A stretch of 64,000 nt of DNA from an uncultured Porphyromonas sp. (GCF_938039215.1 NZ_CALHVI010000020.1:1-64000), one strand, 5' to 3'. Numbered from the stretch's first letter, positions 34,380 to 43,018 are shown. Numbers and translations are program-made. Notes: generated from the sequence alone by a model not told the origin.

Positions 34380-34973
34380 CTAGTAATCTGTACTGACGAC
34401 ATTATACTCATTGTCAGATAGAGCAGTGATGGATAGCTCTTGGTAGTTGCTTGCCGTATCCTGCGTTAGGGAGAAACTCTTGACGACGATGCGGTTGACC
34501 TCAAAGACATCGAGGAAGGCACTCTGAACTTGAAGGGCCTTATTGACATCTAAGTAGCGACGTAGCTCACGCAGGGCACCCTCAGGATAGATATCGGCAA
34601 TGTGGCCATCATCCGTGCCCTGAATGCCAACCTGGATACTTAGCTCATAATCCCCATTGCTTATGTACTCCTTGACAGTACCCTCTAAGCCTACGACTTG
34701 AGTGGTCGTGATCTGCTTGGTTCGGGTGAGGGAGACTACGGCATCTTGGAGCAGTAGTGTTGACCCATCCTCTACCCTAATACGTAGTGGGCAGAGGGTG
34801 TATCTACCCTCCCAATAGGATGGGTCGGTAATGGGTAAGGCGACTTGACTCGGCACATACTCCTCCCCTCCTCGCTCCCAAGAGATTGATCCTTTCGGCT
34901 TATCAGGGAATCGATAGAGGAGGACCTTGCCTGCGCTAAGGGCAGTCGGTACGATGGTTTGCAGTGTGGACAT
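34380..34973 (-). CDS. phage tail protein of unknown role
   Basis: A 197-residue beta-rich protein in the tail block, between the TerS-like and hub genes. It includes VVGLEGTVKEYISNGDYELSIQVGIQG, which resembles short tail proteins of Bacteroidota Mu-like phages placed before the hub (DUF6046-like by memory, not checked). It is probably a tail/baseplate connector. No catalytic residues were seen. Confidence 0.55.
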   Translation of the reverse strand: MSTLQTIVPTALSAGKVLLYRFPDKPKGSISWERGGEEYVPSQVALPITDPSYWEGRYTLCPLRIRVEDGSTLLLQDAVVSLTRTKQITTTQVVGLEGTVKEYISNGDYELSIQVGIQGTDDGHIADIYPEGALRELRRYLDVNKALQVQSAFLDVFEVNRIVVKSFSLTQDTASNYQELSITALSDNEYNVVSTDY

Positions 34974-34984
34974 AGAGGAGAGGA

Positions 34985-35449
34985 CTACTTGCTACCCTCA
35001 GCGAGTAGCGTGGCAATGTAGAGGTCTTGGTAGTGGGTGATCTTCTTTAGGAGCTCTGGTGTGACCTCCGAGTCGATTGTCATGCGATACTCCATCCAGC
35101 GCCCAAAGGCAATGAAGGACTCAATGACATCGACGACATTGGCCTTGCTGTCGATGGCCTTGATAGCATCACTAAAGCTCTTGAGTTGCTTGCCGAAACC
35201 AGCATCAACCTCATCACTTGAGAGGGCCTTGTCTAGAATGCGATCAATTGAGCGTAGGATCTTATTGACGAGCTCAGGGCGAGTAATATTCTGCGCTGCT
35301 CGTAGCTCTTGCCATCCTCCCTCATTAGCCCACTTGCTTATCGTCACCTCAGAGATGCCGATCCGCTTAGCTATGGTCTTCTGCTCCTCGCCTTGTAAGT
35401 AGAGGAGGCGGGCAAAGTCACGCTTCTCCGCTCGTTCTTTCGCTGTCAT
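34985..35449 (-). CDS. terminase small subunit-like HTH protein
   Basis: 154 residues. An N-terminal helix-turn-helix, LYLQGEEQKTIAKRIGISEVTISKWANEGGW, is the pattern of phage terminase small subunits and Mu gp27/DUF1804-like proteins. A helical oligomerisation part follows. It should bind phage DNA at packaging start. Its place is odd: it lies in the leftward tail operon, more than 10 kb from the large subunit at 45849, which is on the other strand. A transcription regulator is the alternative. Confidence 0.6.
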   Translation of the reverse strand: MTAKERAEKRDFARLLYLQGEEQKTIAKRIGISEVTISKWANEGGWQELRAAQNITRPELVNKILRSIDRILDKALSSDEVDAGFGKQLKSFSDAIKAIDSKANVVDVIESFIAFGRWMEYRMTIDSEVTPELLKKITHYQDLYIATLLAEGSK

Positions 35450-35642
35450 AAGACTTGGGTTGATTATCGGTCATGGGTGGATCTTGAGAAGGGTGCCACT
35501 CTTGCTCAAGGGAAAGAGCGTCATCCTCGGGGAGGAGCTCCCAATCTGAAGCCTCAATATCAGGAGCCTGGATGATATAGGCAACTTGCTGTAGTCTACG
35601 ATGCACACACATCTGTCCGTCTGGAGCAATAATCTCTTTCAT
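35418..35642 (-). CDS. small phage protein of unknown function
   Basis: 74 residues, acidic, with no recognised domain (MKEIIAPDGQMCVHRRLQQ at the start, a Glu/Asp/Pro-rich tail). It fills the gap between the LRR tail gene (7 bp away) and the TerS-like gene, whose start it overlaps by 32 bp, which supports translation as part of the operon. Confidence 0.5.
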   Translation of the reverse strand: MKEIIAPDGQMCVHRRLQQVAYIIQAPDIEASDWELLPEDDALSLEQEWHPSQDPPMTDNQPKSYDSERTSGEA

Positions 35643-35649
35643 ACCTTAT

Positions 35650-37242
35650 CTATTGATAATTAATTGTAAAACCCTTAGCCGTTGCGTCTCTGCCTATAGT
35701 CTCCATCTCCTCCTTTCGCTCAGAGAAGAATTTTCTCGGGAGGAATATCATCTTCCCAGTGACCTCCTTGGCGTTGTCTATGAGGTACCGGAGAGACTCG
35801 GCGCTCAGAGCTTCGCATGTTGATAGGTTTATGTGATCGCCAAGTCCCTTAATCTTAACAGATTTAAGAGACACACAACCGCTAAGAATGGATATATAGC
35901 CACCGATGGAACTTACATCTACCACTCCATCAATAGATATAAGAGAGCGATCGCCATTAAACATACTATCTGCAGATTTAGATGGAGCAATCCCCCCACT
36001 AAAAACCACACGCTCTAGTGAACGGCACGATGCAAACGCATAATCGGCTTTTTCGATGATTGGTAATTCGCCAATATATACATTCCTGACTGCAAAGCAT
36101 TCGTACGTAATCGTGACTATTGACTTGCAGGAGGGCATATCTCCAATGATTACCTCTTCCACCAATTTACACCCATTTGCCATACTCTCAGCAGATATTG
36201 CTTTTGGCAAATTGGGCAAACGGATCACCCCCTGGAGCGCCGGGCATTTCATGAGCATCGAATTCACGCTAATAGTCCTTTCCACCCCTACTATATCAGG
36301 GATGCGCTTAAGATTCGGGCTATTGGACATTGCATGCTCTAGATCTGGGTTGTCCCAGCCGGCGTACACCTCTATAGTACGACCTAAATACTCCTGAACC
36401 CAGCCATGCAGTTGAGTTTTCTTAAACAGCACAATATGCATAGGCTCGTACGCTTTGATTTTGGGGATAAAGCTAGCAAGGCCAGACTGCTCCCTCACGT
36501 CTATGTCCTTTGCCTGTAGCGCTGATGCTAGCCTATCGATTGTCGTGTGTAGCTCCAAGAGATAGTCACCTGTCGATTTTTGTCCCTGCATCGGAACGTT
36601 TTCCCCGAGAATAATCCGGTGGAGTATACTGAGGTAGTGGTTGTGGAAGTTGGACCACTGCTCTTCAGATAGCTTAGGGCTGTCTGTTGTGGTCTCCAAA
36701 TAATAGGCATAGGCATCCTTACCAGTATTACCCGGATCCCCCTTAGGACCTCTTATATACTCGACCCACTCCTCGTAAGATGTTACTAGACCCCGAGCGA
36801 GGGCGGACTGATAAGCGTCGAGCCCAGTCTCCCCTCGCATTATAGACGAGACCTCGGCGGTAACGATGTAAGCCGATGTCATTGCTCCTGGAGCTCGCTC
36901 ATAAGCAGGGATCACCTCGGCGAAGTCTTGTTTTACCCGCTGACGCTTATAGCCACCGTCATCAGATGGAGTGAAGTAGCTAATCTCGATATCCCACTTG
37001 CCCGGCTTTTGGCTTGAGGCAGGGAAGGATACTTCGAGTACGTTATCCCGAATACTAAACTCGGGGGAGACCTCGGCCCAGCGCATGTAGGGAATAAGTC
37101 GCACAGAGAGCTCCTTTACTCTAGAGAGGTCTATCTTATGGCTCTCGATGGCGGTATCAGCTGGAGAGCTAGCCAATTGGATAGCCTGCTGATGGAGGAT
37201 GACTGATATGATGGCATCGTTACCTTGAATGATTGGTAGCAT
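35650..37242 (-). CDS. tail protein with collagen-like hinge and BspA-type leucine-rich repeats
   Basis: 530 residues. The N-terminal part (1-160) is beta-rich and resembles the upper-baseplate/BppU-like N-domains of tail proteins (SVILHQQAIQLASS, DIEISYFTPSDDGG). A short collagen-like hinge follows (RGPKGDPGNTGKDAY, about 164-178), then a helical segment. The C-terminal half (about 290-510) has degenerate leucine-rich repeats of BspA/LRR_5 type: LEHAMSNSPNLKRIPDIVG, MLMKCPALQGVIRLPNL, and FASCRSLERVVFSGG. The DNA encoding the repeats is visibly more AT-rich than its neighbours. This is probably a receptor-binding or adhesin component. It follows the tape measure gene by 1 bp. Confidence 0.65.
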   Translation of the reverse strand: MLPIIQGNDAIISVILHQQAIQLASSPADTAIESHKIDLSRVKELSVRLIPYMRWAEVSPEFSIRDNVLEVSFPASSQKPGKWDIEISYFTPSDDGGYKRQRVKQDFAEVIPAYERAPGAMTSAYIVTAEVSSIMRGETGLDAYQSALARGLVTSYEEWVEYIRGPKGDPGNTGKDAYAYYLETTTDSPKLSEEQWSNFHNHYLSILHRIILGENVPMQGQKSTGDYLLELHTTIDRLASALQAKDIDVREQSGLASFIPKIKAYEPMHIVLFKKTQLHGWVQEYLGRTIEVYAGWDNPDLEHAMSNSPNLKRIPDIVGVERTISVNSMLMKCPALQGVIRLPNLPKAISAESMANGCKLVEEVIIGDMPSCKSIVTITYECFAVRNVYIGELPIIEKADYAFASCRSLERVVFSGGIAPSKSADSMFNGDRSLISIDGVVDVSSIGGYISILSGCVSLKSVKIKGLGDHINLSTCEALSAESLRYLIDNAKEVTGKMIFLPRKFFSERKEEMETIGRDATAKGFTINYQ

Positions 37243-37243
37243 A

Positions 37244-39496
37244 CTACTGGATGGCTAAGTTAGCGTCATTGACCGCTGATAAGAGCGTCTCGACGATGAT
37301 TGACCTGACCTCGCTCGGGTCAGTGGATAGGTTAGTTGTCTGGATGGTGAGAGACTCTACAAGCTTGCCTATGTTGATTGTGACATTGTGGATCTTACCT
37401 GACCCTCCTGAGGTCTTACCACTGGAGGTAGGTGCCCCATTGTTAGTAAGGTACGTGCCCCCATTGCTAACTGTACCTGAGGCAGTGGGCTTACTCCCTT
37501 GGGATGGCTTATCTGGTCGCTGAGGCTTACTGCTCTGGGGATCCCCCCCGTCACCGATGAATTGGATGAGGCTTTTGTCGAGCTGTACACTTCCCTGCCC
37601 TTGGCCCTCCTTCTGCTTGCTCTTGGCTTTTTCCTCCGCTTCAGACCGAGCCATCTCCTCATCATACGCCTGGCGGAAGGCATTAGCCGTGTCCGCACCG
37701 AACTTGCTCATCGCCCCCGACATCTTGCTGAGGGCATTGTTGATACCATCCCCGTCAAAGCTGAGGGCGGATATAATCAACTCGCCAAGCCCAGTAAAGA
37801 CCTCCTTTGCCATATCCCAGATACCTGAGAAAACGGTCTTGAAGGATGCCCAGAGCCCCTTAAGCACAGCACGAAACTTGGCCGATGTATTCCAAAAGTA
37901 GACCCCGAGAGCAGCTATAGCGGCAATGGCTAAGGCAATCCACCCAACGAGGGGGATAGAATAGATAGCTGTACTAACGACCGTACAAGCAGTCGTCACA
38001 GCCGTAGAGAAAGCAGAAAAGGCGACACCCGCCATAGCGCTAAAGGTAACCTGTGCGGTTCCTCCGGTGATGAGCGAAAGGATATAATAGCCGATTCCCT
38101 GGATGCCTGACCAGATTGTGCGTGCAATAAATGCTGTCCCTGCAACTACTCCCTTCCAGACCGAGACAGTAAAGCCGATCATCTTTACTCTAGCAAGTGA
38201 CAAGAAATTGAGGAACCCAGACCAGAGTGATGATCTACCGATAACACCTGCTAGCCAGGATACCCCTCGCCAAGCATATTTAGCACCATTGCCGACAGCA
38301 GTTAGTAGAGGGATGAGCCCCATGATAGGGACTATCGCCTCTCCGATCGTAACTCCCCAGATAGCGAAGTCTCCAAGGTTATTGAAGATCTCGATCTTGA
38401 TATCCTCGAATGCCTGCCTTATGCGTGCTTGCCTTTCAGCAAAGCCTTCCATGACGACAGAAGCCTGATCGGATGCCGACGAAGTATCCTGGATCGCATT
38501 TGTATAGCGCTCCACTTCGTCGGCACTCCCAACAAGGGCCATGGCAGCGTTCGTGTTTTCTTTGCCAAAGAGCTTGCTGAAGAGCGCTGCGTCATCCATG
38601 ACGGGTCTGAGTAGCTCTAGGCGCTCCTTGAGGGAGCGTCCTCTGTCGGCTAGATCCGTGACACTTACACCCGCTGCGGAAAGTTCTTTCCGAACATCCT
38701 TGGGCAGGAAGCGACCTTGACTCAGGGTAGCAAGGACATTGCGTAAGGCTATACCTCCTTCGCTGCCTTTCTTCCCCGCTTTATCCAAGACCTGTATCGC
38801 AGCGTTGGCTTCTTCAAAGCTCACACCTGCCCCCTTAGCCGCCATCCCCGCCTGCTCCAGAGCCTCCTTAATCTGAGGGAGTTCAGCAGACCCCTCCTGC
38901 CCCGCAGCTGCCATGACATGCATCATGCGAGCCATCTCCTCCGATGCCCGTATAGGGTCAGACAAGTCTACTCCATACTGGTTCATCGCAGTATTAAGCG
39001 TCTCGGCAGCCGCTGCCGCATCACCTCCCATTAGCTTGGATAGGGTGGCAACATGCTCCCCCATAGCCTTAAGAGCCTCGGGGGTCTTAGCTAACTCTGG
39101 GGAGAGCTGGCCAAGTATCAGCTTATAAGACTCCACGGCCCCGGCAGCATCAACCCCAAAAGCTTTCGCCGTCTCTCGAGCGTAGCTCTCAATCTGCCTA
39201 AGCTCTTCGCCTGTGACTCCAGTAATCGCCTGCAGGTCGGTGAGTGAGGTGTTCAGAGCCACTCCTGGGGCAATGAGTCCGTTGAAGCTATGGGTGACAC
39301 GCTCGATGCCTCTGAGTAGCCCGTCGAAGTTAATAGCAGCTGCCGACAAACGCTCAAATGCCGACTTTGTCTCCTCGACCTGCTCTTTTGTTTCCTCTAC
39401 CCTCTGCCCTACAGCTTGGAACGAGGACTCGATCTTCTTGATCGTCTCAAGCAAGTCACCTTTCGAGTTAAACGAGACCTCGATGTTTGTTTCCAT
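37244..39496 (-). CDS. phage tail tape measure protein
   Basis: A 750-residue tape measure of the TP901 core type. A coiled N-terminus (IKKIESSFQAVGQRVEETKEQ) is followed by the TP901-like segment with TDLQAITGVTGEELRQIESYARETAKAFG and GGIALRNVLATLSQGRFLP. Several hydrophobic stretches follow (about 370-545), then a Gln/Lys/Gly-rich tail (GGTYLTNNGAPTSSGKTSGG). It sets tail length during assembly. The gene after the chaperone is normally the tape measure, as here. Confidence 0.88.
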   Translation of the reverse strand: METNIEVSFNSKGDLLETIKKIESSFQAVGQRVEETKEQVEETKSAFERLSAAAINFDGLLRGIERVTHSFNGLIAPGVALNTSLTDLQAITGVTGEELRQIESYARETAKAFGVDAAGAVESYKLILGQLSPELAKTPEALKAMGEHVATLSKLMGGDAAAAAETLNTAMNQYGVDLSDPIRASEEMARMMHVMAAAGQEGSAELPQIKEALEQAGMAAKGAGVSFEEANAAIQVLDKAGKKGSEGGIALRNVLATLSQGRFLPKDVRKELSAAGVSVTDLADRGRSLKERLELLRPVMDDAALFSKLFGKENTNAAMALVGSADEVERYTNAIQDTSSASDQASVVMEGFAERQARIRQAFEDIKIEIFNNLGDFAIWGVTIGEAIVPIMGLIPLLTAVGNGAKYAWRGVSWLAGVIGRSSLWSGFLNFLSLARVKMIGFTVSVWKGVVAGTAFIARTIWSGIQGIGYYILSLITGGTAQVTFSAMAGVAFSAFSTAVTTACTVVSTAIYSIPLVGWIALAIAAIAALGVYFWNTSAKFRAVLKGLWASFKTVFSGIWDMAKEVFTGLGELIISALSFDGDGINNALSKMSGAMSKFGADTANAFRQAYDEEMARSEAEEKAKSKQKEGQGQGSVQLDKSLIQFIGDGGDPQSSKPQRPDKPSQGSKPTASGTVSNGGTYLTNNGAPTSSGKTSGGSGKIHNVTINIGKLVESLTIQTTNLSTDPSEVRSIIVETLLSAVNDANLAIQ

Positions 39497-39535
39497 TGAA
39501 TTTTACTACCTTAGGGGTGAGAAAAGAGTACAACT

Positions 39536-39688
39536 ATGACACAGATCCTGATCCAAATATTCAGCTACTTGCTGATGATTGGCTTTGTCCTCTTAGTAGG
39601 GTATTTCGCCTACGTATTGATCACAATGCCGTTTTCCGGCTGGTGGCAGAAGCCCACGACTGAGAATGGCCGTCGATCTATTTACTAG
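39536..39688 (+). CDS. possible small membrane protein on the opposite strand
   Basis: A 50-codon frame on the plus strand, ATG at 39536 with GAGAAAAGAG just upstream. It encodes MTQILIQIFSYLLMIGFVLL and continues to a second hydrophobic stretch ending LITM, then a short polar tail with WWQKP. It has one long or two short membrane segments. It sits in the only gap of the packed leftward tail operon and its stop overlaps the end of the chaperone extension. No family is known to me. Confidence 0.4.
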   Translation: MTQILIQIFSYLLMIGFVLLVGYFAYVLITMPFSGWWQKPTTENGRRSIY

Positions 39689-39894
39689 CCATCACCTCCG
39701 AGGGCAAGGGCGACAGCCCGCTGCATTTGAGCCTCTTTACGTTTTTCTATCCATAGGGACTGGGCGAGAGATATCGCCCAGTCCTCTTCATTTAGAGCCT
39801 CGGGGTCAACACCGAGGTGAGCCCGTATGAGGGCGCATCCCATGACATAGTCATGATAGCTATCAGACTCGTCAATCAGATGCGCCTCTATACG
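39685..39894 (-). CDS. tail assembly chaperone, -1 frame extension
   Basis: A 69-codon open stretch in the -1 frame that begins at the slippery site of the preceding gene and has no useful start codon of its own. It encodes a helical, acidic domain (EALNEEDWAISLAQSLWIEK, then KRKEAQMQRAVALAL), like the T part of tail chaperones (Mu gp42, lambda gpT). It should be made only as a fusion to the 106-residue upstream protein. Confidence 0.7.
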   Translation of the reverse strand, partial: RIEAHLIDESDSYHDYVMGCALIRAHLGVDPEALNEEDWAISLAQSLWIEKRKEAQMQRAVALALGGDG

Positions 39895-40208
39895 TTTTTT
39901 AGGTGAGCCTTGGCAGAGATGAGGAGCTCGCTCGAGGCATTACCTGCTGCCATCAGCAGGACACCATCCTCGAGGACGGTATCACTCCCAGCCACCTTGC
40001 AGTTGACGAGGAGGATACGTGAGGACTCCACGGGATCATCCTTGGCGACCTTGCCCACGGCCTTGATCGTGTTGAAGTCTGGACGACGTAGGTAGAGACA
40101 GTGCGTCTCACTCTCGTCTTCCACCTCGACTAGGTAAATACGACTATACTTGGCCTTGAGCTCATCAAGAGCCTCCTGGGAGAGTTCCCCAATACGTTTA
40201 TTACTCAT
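39888..40208 (-). CDS. tail assembly chaperone (Mu gp41-like)
   Basis: A 106-residue protein between the tail tube and tape measure genes, the standard place for the tail assembly chaperone. The N-terminal half resembles other phage chaperones of this class (LYLRRPDFNTIKAVGKVAKDD). It ends AHLKNV, and the last codons are CTA AAA AAC GTA TAG, giving a canonical A AAA AAC -1 slippery heptamer on the minus strand (39894-39900) two codons before the stop. A minority of ribosomes should continue into the 69-codon extension. Confidence 0.75.
   Translation of the reverse strand: MSNKRIGELSQEALDELKAKYSRIYLVEVEDESETHCLYLRRPDFNTIKAVGKVAKDDPVESSRILLVNCKVAGSDTVLEDGVLLMAAGNASSELLISAKAHLKNV
39894..39900 (-). 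promoter_or_regulatory. -1 programmed frameshift site A AAA AAC
   Basis: The heptamer is in the correct phase with the chaperone frame (A AAA AAC) and two codons before its stop. The -1 frame stays open for 69 further codons. This matches the well-known tail chaperone frameshift of Mu, lambda and P2-like phages. Confidence 0.75.
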
Positions 40209-40232
40209 GATTAACTAGCAATTAATGTGTGA

Positions 40233-40682
40233 TTACTTGCCCATTTGGCCCCACTCAATGTGTGACGCTACGAGCTCTAGATCAGTAGTGATATCGGTGT
40301 CGCCTTCCTTGGCCTTGCGAGGGTTGTTACTGATCTCACAGTTGCGGATCTTGTCGGTAATGATCAGCCCCGTATTCTCATCGAGGTAGGATACTGAGAT
40401 GTCAAACATCCCAAGATCCTGGAGGCGACCTGTGCGACTCTTGGCCTGTAGAGGTAGGAGCTCGTCAAGATAGACCGTTAGCTTTGCCTCTACGGTGATA
40501 CGACCCTTGCCTCGCCCAATAGCATAGCGACCTGCACCATACTTATTGACGATCTCTTGCTTCTCCTCATACTCGATGGAGGTAATACCTATCAGGGGGA
40601 TACCTTGGATAGCGACTTTGACTGTGGCCCATCCATATAGCCGCCCGTTGATGAGGGGCGTGCCGTTGTTATCTAATGCCAT
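40233..40682 (-). CDS. phage tail tube protein
   Basis: A 149-residue protein between sheath and chaperone genes, as expected for the tube of a contractile tail. It is a beta-rich single domain (INGRLYGWATVKVAIQGIPL; VEAKLTVYLDELLPLQAKS) with ITDLELVASHIEWGQ-like residues at the C-terminus. The assignment is by gene order, size and strand pattern. Confidence 0.7.
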   Translation of the reverse strand: MALDNNGTPLINGRLYGWATVKVAIQGIPLIGITSIEYEEKQEIVNKYGAGRYAIGRGKGRITVEAKLTVYLDELLPLQAKSRTGRLQDLGMFDISVSYLDENTGLIITDKIRNCEISNNPRKAKEGDTDITTDLELVASHIEWGQMGK

Positions 40683-40687
40683 ATTAC

Positions 40688-41896
40688 TTATACCTTATAT
40701 ATCTTAGTGGTGAAGCCAAGACCTATCTTGAAGCGTCGAGCGACAGCAACAGGCAACTTGATGATAGTGAACTCAATCTCAGAGGTGGAGAGGATAGGCT
40801 GGTCTGGGTCAATGTACACCTTATACCCCGAGATCTCGCCCGCCTTACTCATCTCTTCGATAGCTCGGTTAGCTTGAGTCTCTAGGTGTGCGACGGAGTG
40901 ACTCTCCAGCTTACCCGTAGACTCATCGAGATAGATATTACCTGAGAGCTTAGGGATCATATAGCGTCGTATAGATCGCTCAGCCTTGTCCATCGTGCGC
41001 ACTCGTTCCAGGTAGCAGTAGTCGCTCGTAGACTCATCCATCGTGTGGCTATCCGAGGCATACACGCCAGAGACATCAGGATAAGTGACAGCGAAGAGGT
41101 AGTGTGCCTTGTCTAGGGTGTCGACGACTGCATCATCAAGTGAGCGTAACAACGAGCCATCCCCGAAAGCGGGCAAAGACAGGCCTAAGGGGAACTGCTC
41201 GACCCAGCCAATGGACTGATGCACCTTGGATAGGGAGAGGAGTCCCAGGAAGGCACCTAGGGCTGACACACTAGACTTGGTAGCTCTATTGTCAGCATGG
41301 TTGTAGAGCTCAGCCCCTCGTCCCTCGCCATCCTGAGCAATAACTACAGACACACGGCTCTTACCCTTGCCAATAAGGTTAGTTGGCAGGCTCGCTACCG
41401 GAGATGCAACCTTGGGAGCTAGGAGGGTAACAAGAGGCATAGCTGACCTAGCCAACTCATCGGCAACTCCCTGGAGCGTAGTGATGAGTGCTGTATCGGC
41501 AACCTTATCTCCAAGCCAGATGCCGACTTGTCGCAGACGACCTTGAGCATACCTCTGCATCATCTTGAGCTCAGCAAAGGTATAAGCGCCCCCTGACGGC
41601 TTGGCGAAGAGCCCAACATAGAGCAGAATCCCTGGATGGATACGGAAGATCTCCGATAGCTGATAGTGCAAGACTCGGATCTCCCACTTGGCGTGGTCCG
41701 CTGTGATACCGAGGGCTTCAGCTCGCTCGATACTGGATACTGGGCGGATGCGATCGGCAGCAGAATAGCCATCGGTAACGCCCGACACAGCGGTGGGGAG
41801 GGTCTCGACATAAGCGATGTATCCCGAGATGTGATCTTCTCCTGGCGATGATGTGGGGATAGCCCCATTGCGCCTAATGATCTCTAACTTATTCAT
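40688..41896 (-). CDS. phage tail sheath protein (DUF2586-like)
   Basis: A 402-residue sheath protein of a contractile tail. It begins MNKLEIIRRNGAIPTSSPGEDHISG. Typical middle segments are GYSAADRIRPVSSIERAEALGI, KMMQRYAQGRLRQVGIW and PDVSGVYASDSHTMD. The C-terminal domain has LEFTIIKLPVAVARRFKIGLGF-like strands. The start at 41896 was chosen because the upstream ATG at 41950 would overlap the acidic gene with a basic, non-conserved leader. Confidence 0.75.
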   Translation of the reverse strand: MNKLEIIRRNGAIPTSSPGEDHISGYIAYVETLPTAVSGVTDGYSAADRIRPVSSIERAEALGITADHAKWEIRVLHYQLSEIFRIHPGILLYVGLFAKPSGGAYTFAELKMMQRYAQGRLRQVGIWLGDKVADTALITTLQGVADELARSAMPLVTLLAPKVASPVASLPTNLIGKGKSRVSVVIAQDGEGRGAELYNHADNRATKSSVSALGAFLGLLSLSKVHQSIGWVEQFPLGLSLPAFGDGSLLRSLDDAVVDTLDKAHYLFAVTYPDVSGVYASDSHTMDESTSDYCYLERVRTMDKAERSIRRYMIPKLSGNIYLDESTGKLESHSVAHLETQANRAIEEMSKAGEISGYKVYIDPDQPILSTSEIEFTIIKLPVAVARRFKIGLGFTTKIYKV

Positions 41897-42482
41897 TGGC
41901 TGTCTTTTCTTGCAGATGATCGGGGATAATCGTCTTGAGCTCATCTGCACTCAGCCCCGGACGAGTGTAGTAGCAGACATCGGGATCTACGAGGTTACGA
42001 CCATAGTTAGCCGCATCGTTGAACGTGAAGAAGGCCGTGCCATCACTGGTCATAAAGACGATGTCCAATCCATGATCTCGGATGATCTGTTGGGCGATGC
42101 TCGAGAGTGCTGTAGGCGCTTCGTCTTTCGCAGCCTCAGCTTCTCCAGAGGAGGAGTGCTCCTCTGTATCGCCCGTAGATGCCTCTTGATCAGGAGAAGC
42201 TTGAGCATCCTTCTGGGAGGCTTCAGCTTGCCCAGAGGGAGAGGGATGCTTCTCTGTATCGCCCGTAGATGCTCCTTGATCAGGGGAGGCATCAGCGCTA
42301 TTATCAGCTGACTCAGTAGATGCTGCTGTGGACTTAGCTCTACCCCGGCGAGGCTTTTCGGGCTGGTCTGATTGTTTCTCCTGGTCGTCACCCGCTGTGG
42401 AGGGAGTAGGTGTCTCGATAGGAGCGTTGGGGGTCGTATCTACCTTTTCGTCCTCGATAGGTAGCTCTGGATCTTGTGCCAT
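41889..42482 (-). CDS. acidic repetitive phage protein
   Basis: 197 residues. Residues 1-135 are low-complexity, rich in Glu, Asp, Ser, Thr, Pro and Ala, with an imperfect direct repeat of about 30 residues (ASPDQGASTGDTEKH... and ASPDQEASTGDTEEH...). A short structured C-terminal domain follows (IAQQIIRDHGLDIVFMTSDGTAFFTFNDAANYG, about 135-197). The repeat is visible in the DNA (about 42127-42292). Similar small proteins with a fixed C-terminal part precede sheath genes in related phages; the function is unknown, possibly capsid or tail associated. It overlaps the sheath start by 8 bp and the upstream lysis gene by 43 bp. Confidence 0.6.
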   Translation of the reverse strand: MAQDPELPIEDEKVDTTPNAPIETPTPSTAGDDQEKQSDQPEKPRRGRAKSTAASTESADNSADASPDQGASTGDTEKHPSPSGQAEASQKDAQASPDQEASTGDTEEHSSSGEAEAAKDEAPTALSSIAQQIIRDHGLDIVFMTSDGTAFFTFNDAANYGRNLVDPDVCYYTRPGLSADELKTIIPDHLQEKTANE

Positions 42483-43018
42483 GAGATTAATATGATGATT
42501 ACAATTATGATGGAGATGAGTAGAGGGAGATTGTTAGCCAAGGCCGAGGAGATGCCTCCCTTGGTCTCCGTCTCTTGCTTGGTGGTGGCAACGCTCGTCT
42601 TATGCTCGACTCGCTGGTGTGTAGTGAGCGTTGGCATGACGGTGAGGCTATCCGTATGAGCATTGATGGAGATAGAGTCCCCTCGACGTTTGATATGGAG
42701 CGACGTGCGCCCTTGACGGGTATGATAGCCCGCACCATCAGGGAGGGTCGTCAGCGTCTGCATCAGGAGGGTCATCTCCGCTCGTTCCTCGGGGAGGGTG
42801 ACGGGATGTGGGGTGATCTCTAGACGCTCTCGTACGCTGTCCGAGGAGTGTGCGGATGTCTGTGTCTTGTGACGTACGCTGCAACTGCAGGCGTATAGGA
42901 CAATGAGGCCACAGATGACAGCCAGGCCCTCTAGCGATAGCCTGCTCCAGGCGTGCGAGGCGTAGGTTGATGTCTGAGTTTTCCCCAGAGAGTTTCGTGA
43001 GCTCGTTGTGCACATCAT
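42440..43018 (-). CDS. candidate unimolecular spanin (lipoprotein with C-terminal membrane helix)
   Basis: 192 residues if started at the double ATG at 43018/43015. A hydrophobic stretch with lipobox LYAC (lipid Cys44) is followed by a polar periplasmic part of about 115 residues, then a strong C-terminal membrane helix (LLISIIIVIIILISW, about 165-180) and a basic end (SYLSRTKR). Outer-membrane lipoprotein plus inner-membrane C-terminal anchor is the u-spanin plan (phage T1 gp11), which fuses the two membranes at the end of lysis. It is next to the endolysin. The start is uncertain because it overlaps the neighbouring frame by 280 bp. Confidence 0.55.
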   Translation of the reverse strand: MMCTTSSRNSLGKTQTSTYASHAWSRLSLEGLAVICGLIVLYACSCSVRHKTQTSAHSSDSVRERLEITPHPVTLPEERAEMTLLMQTLTTLPDGAGYHTRQGRTSLHIKRRGDSISINAHTDSLTVMPTLTTHQRVEHKTSVATTKQETETKGGISSALANNLPLLISIIIVIIILISWHKIQSYLSRTKR

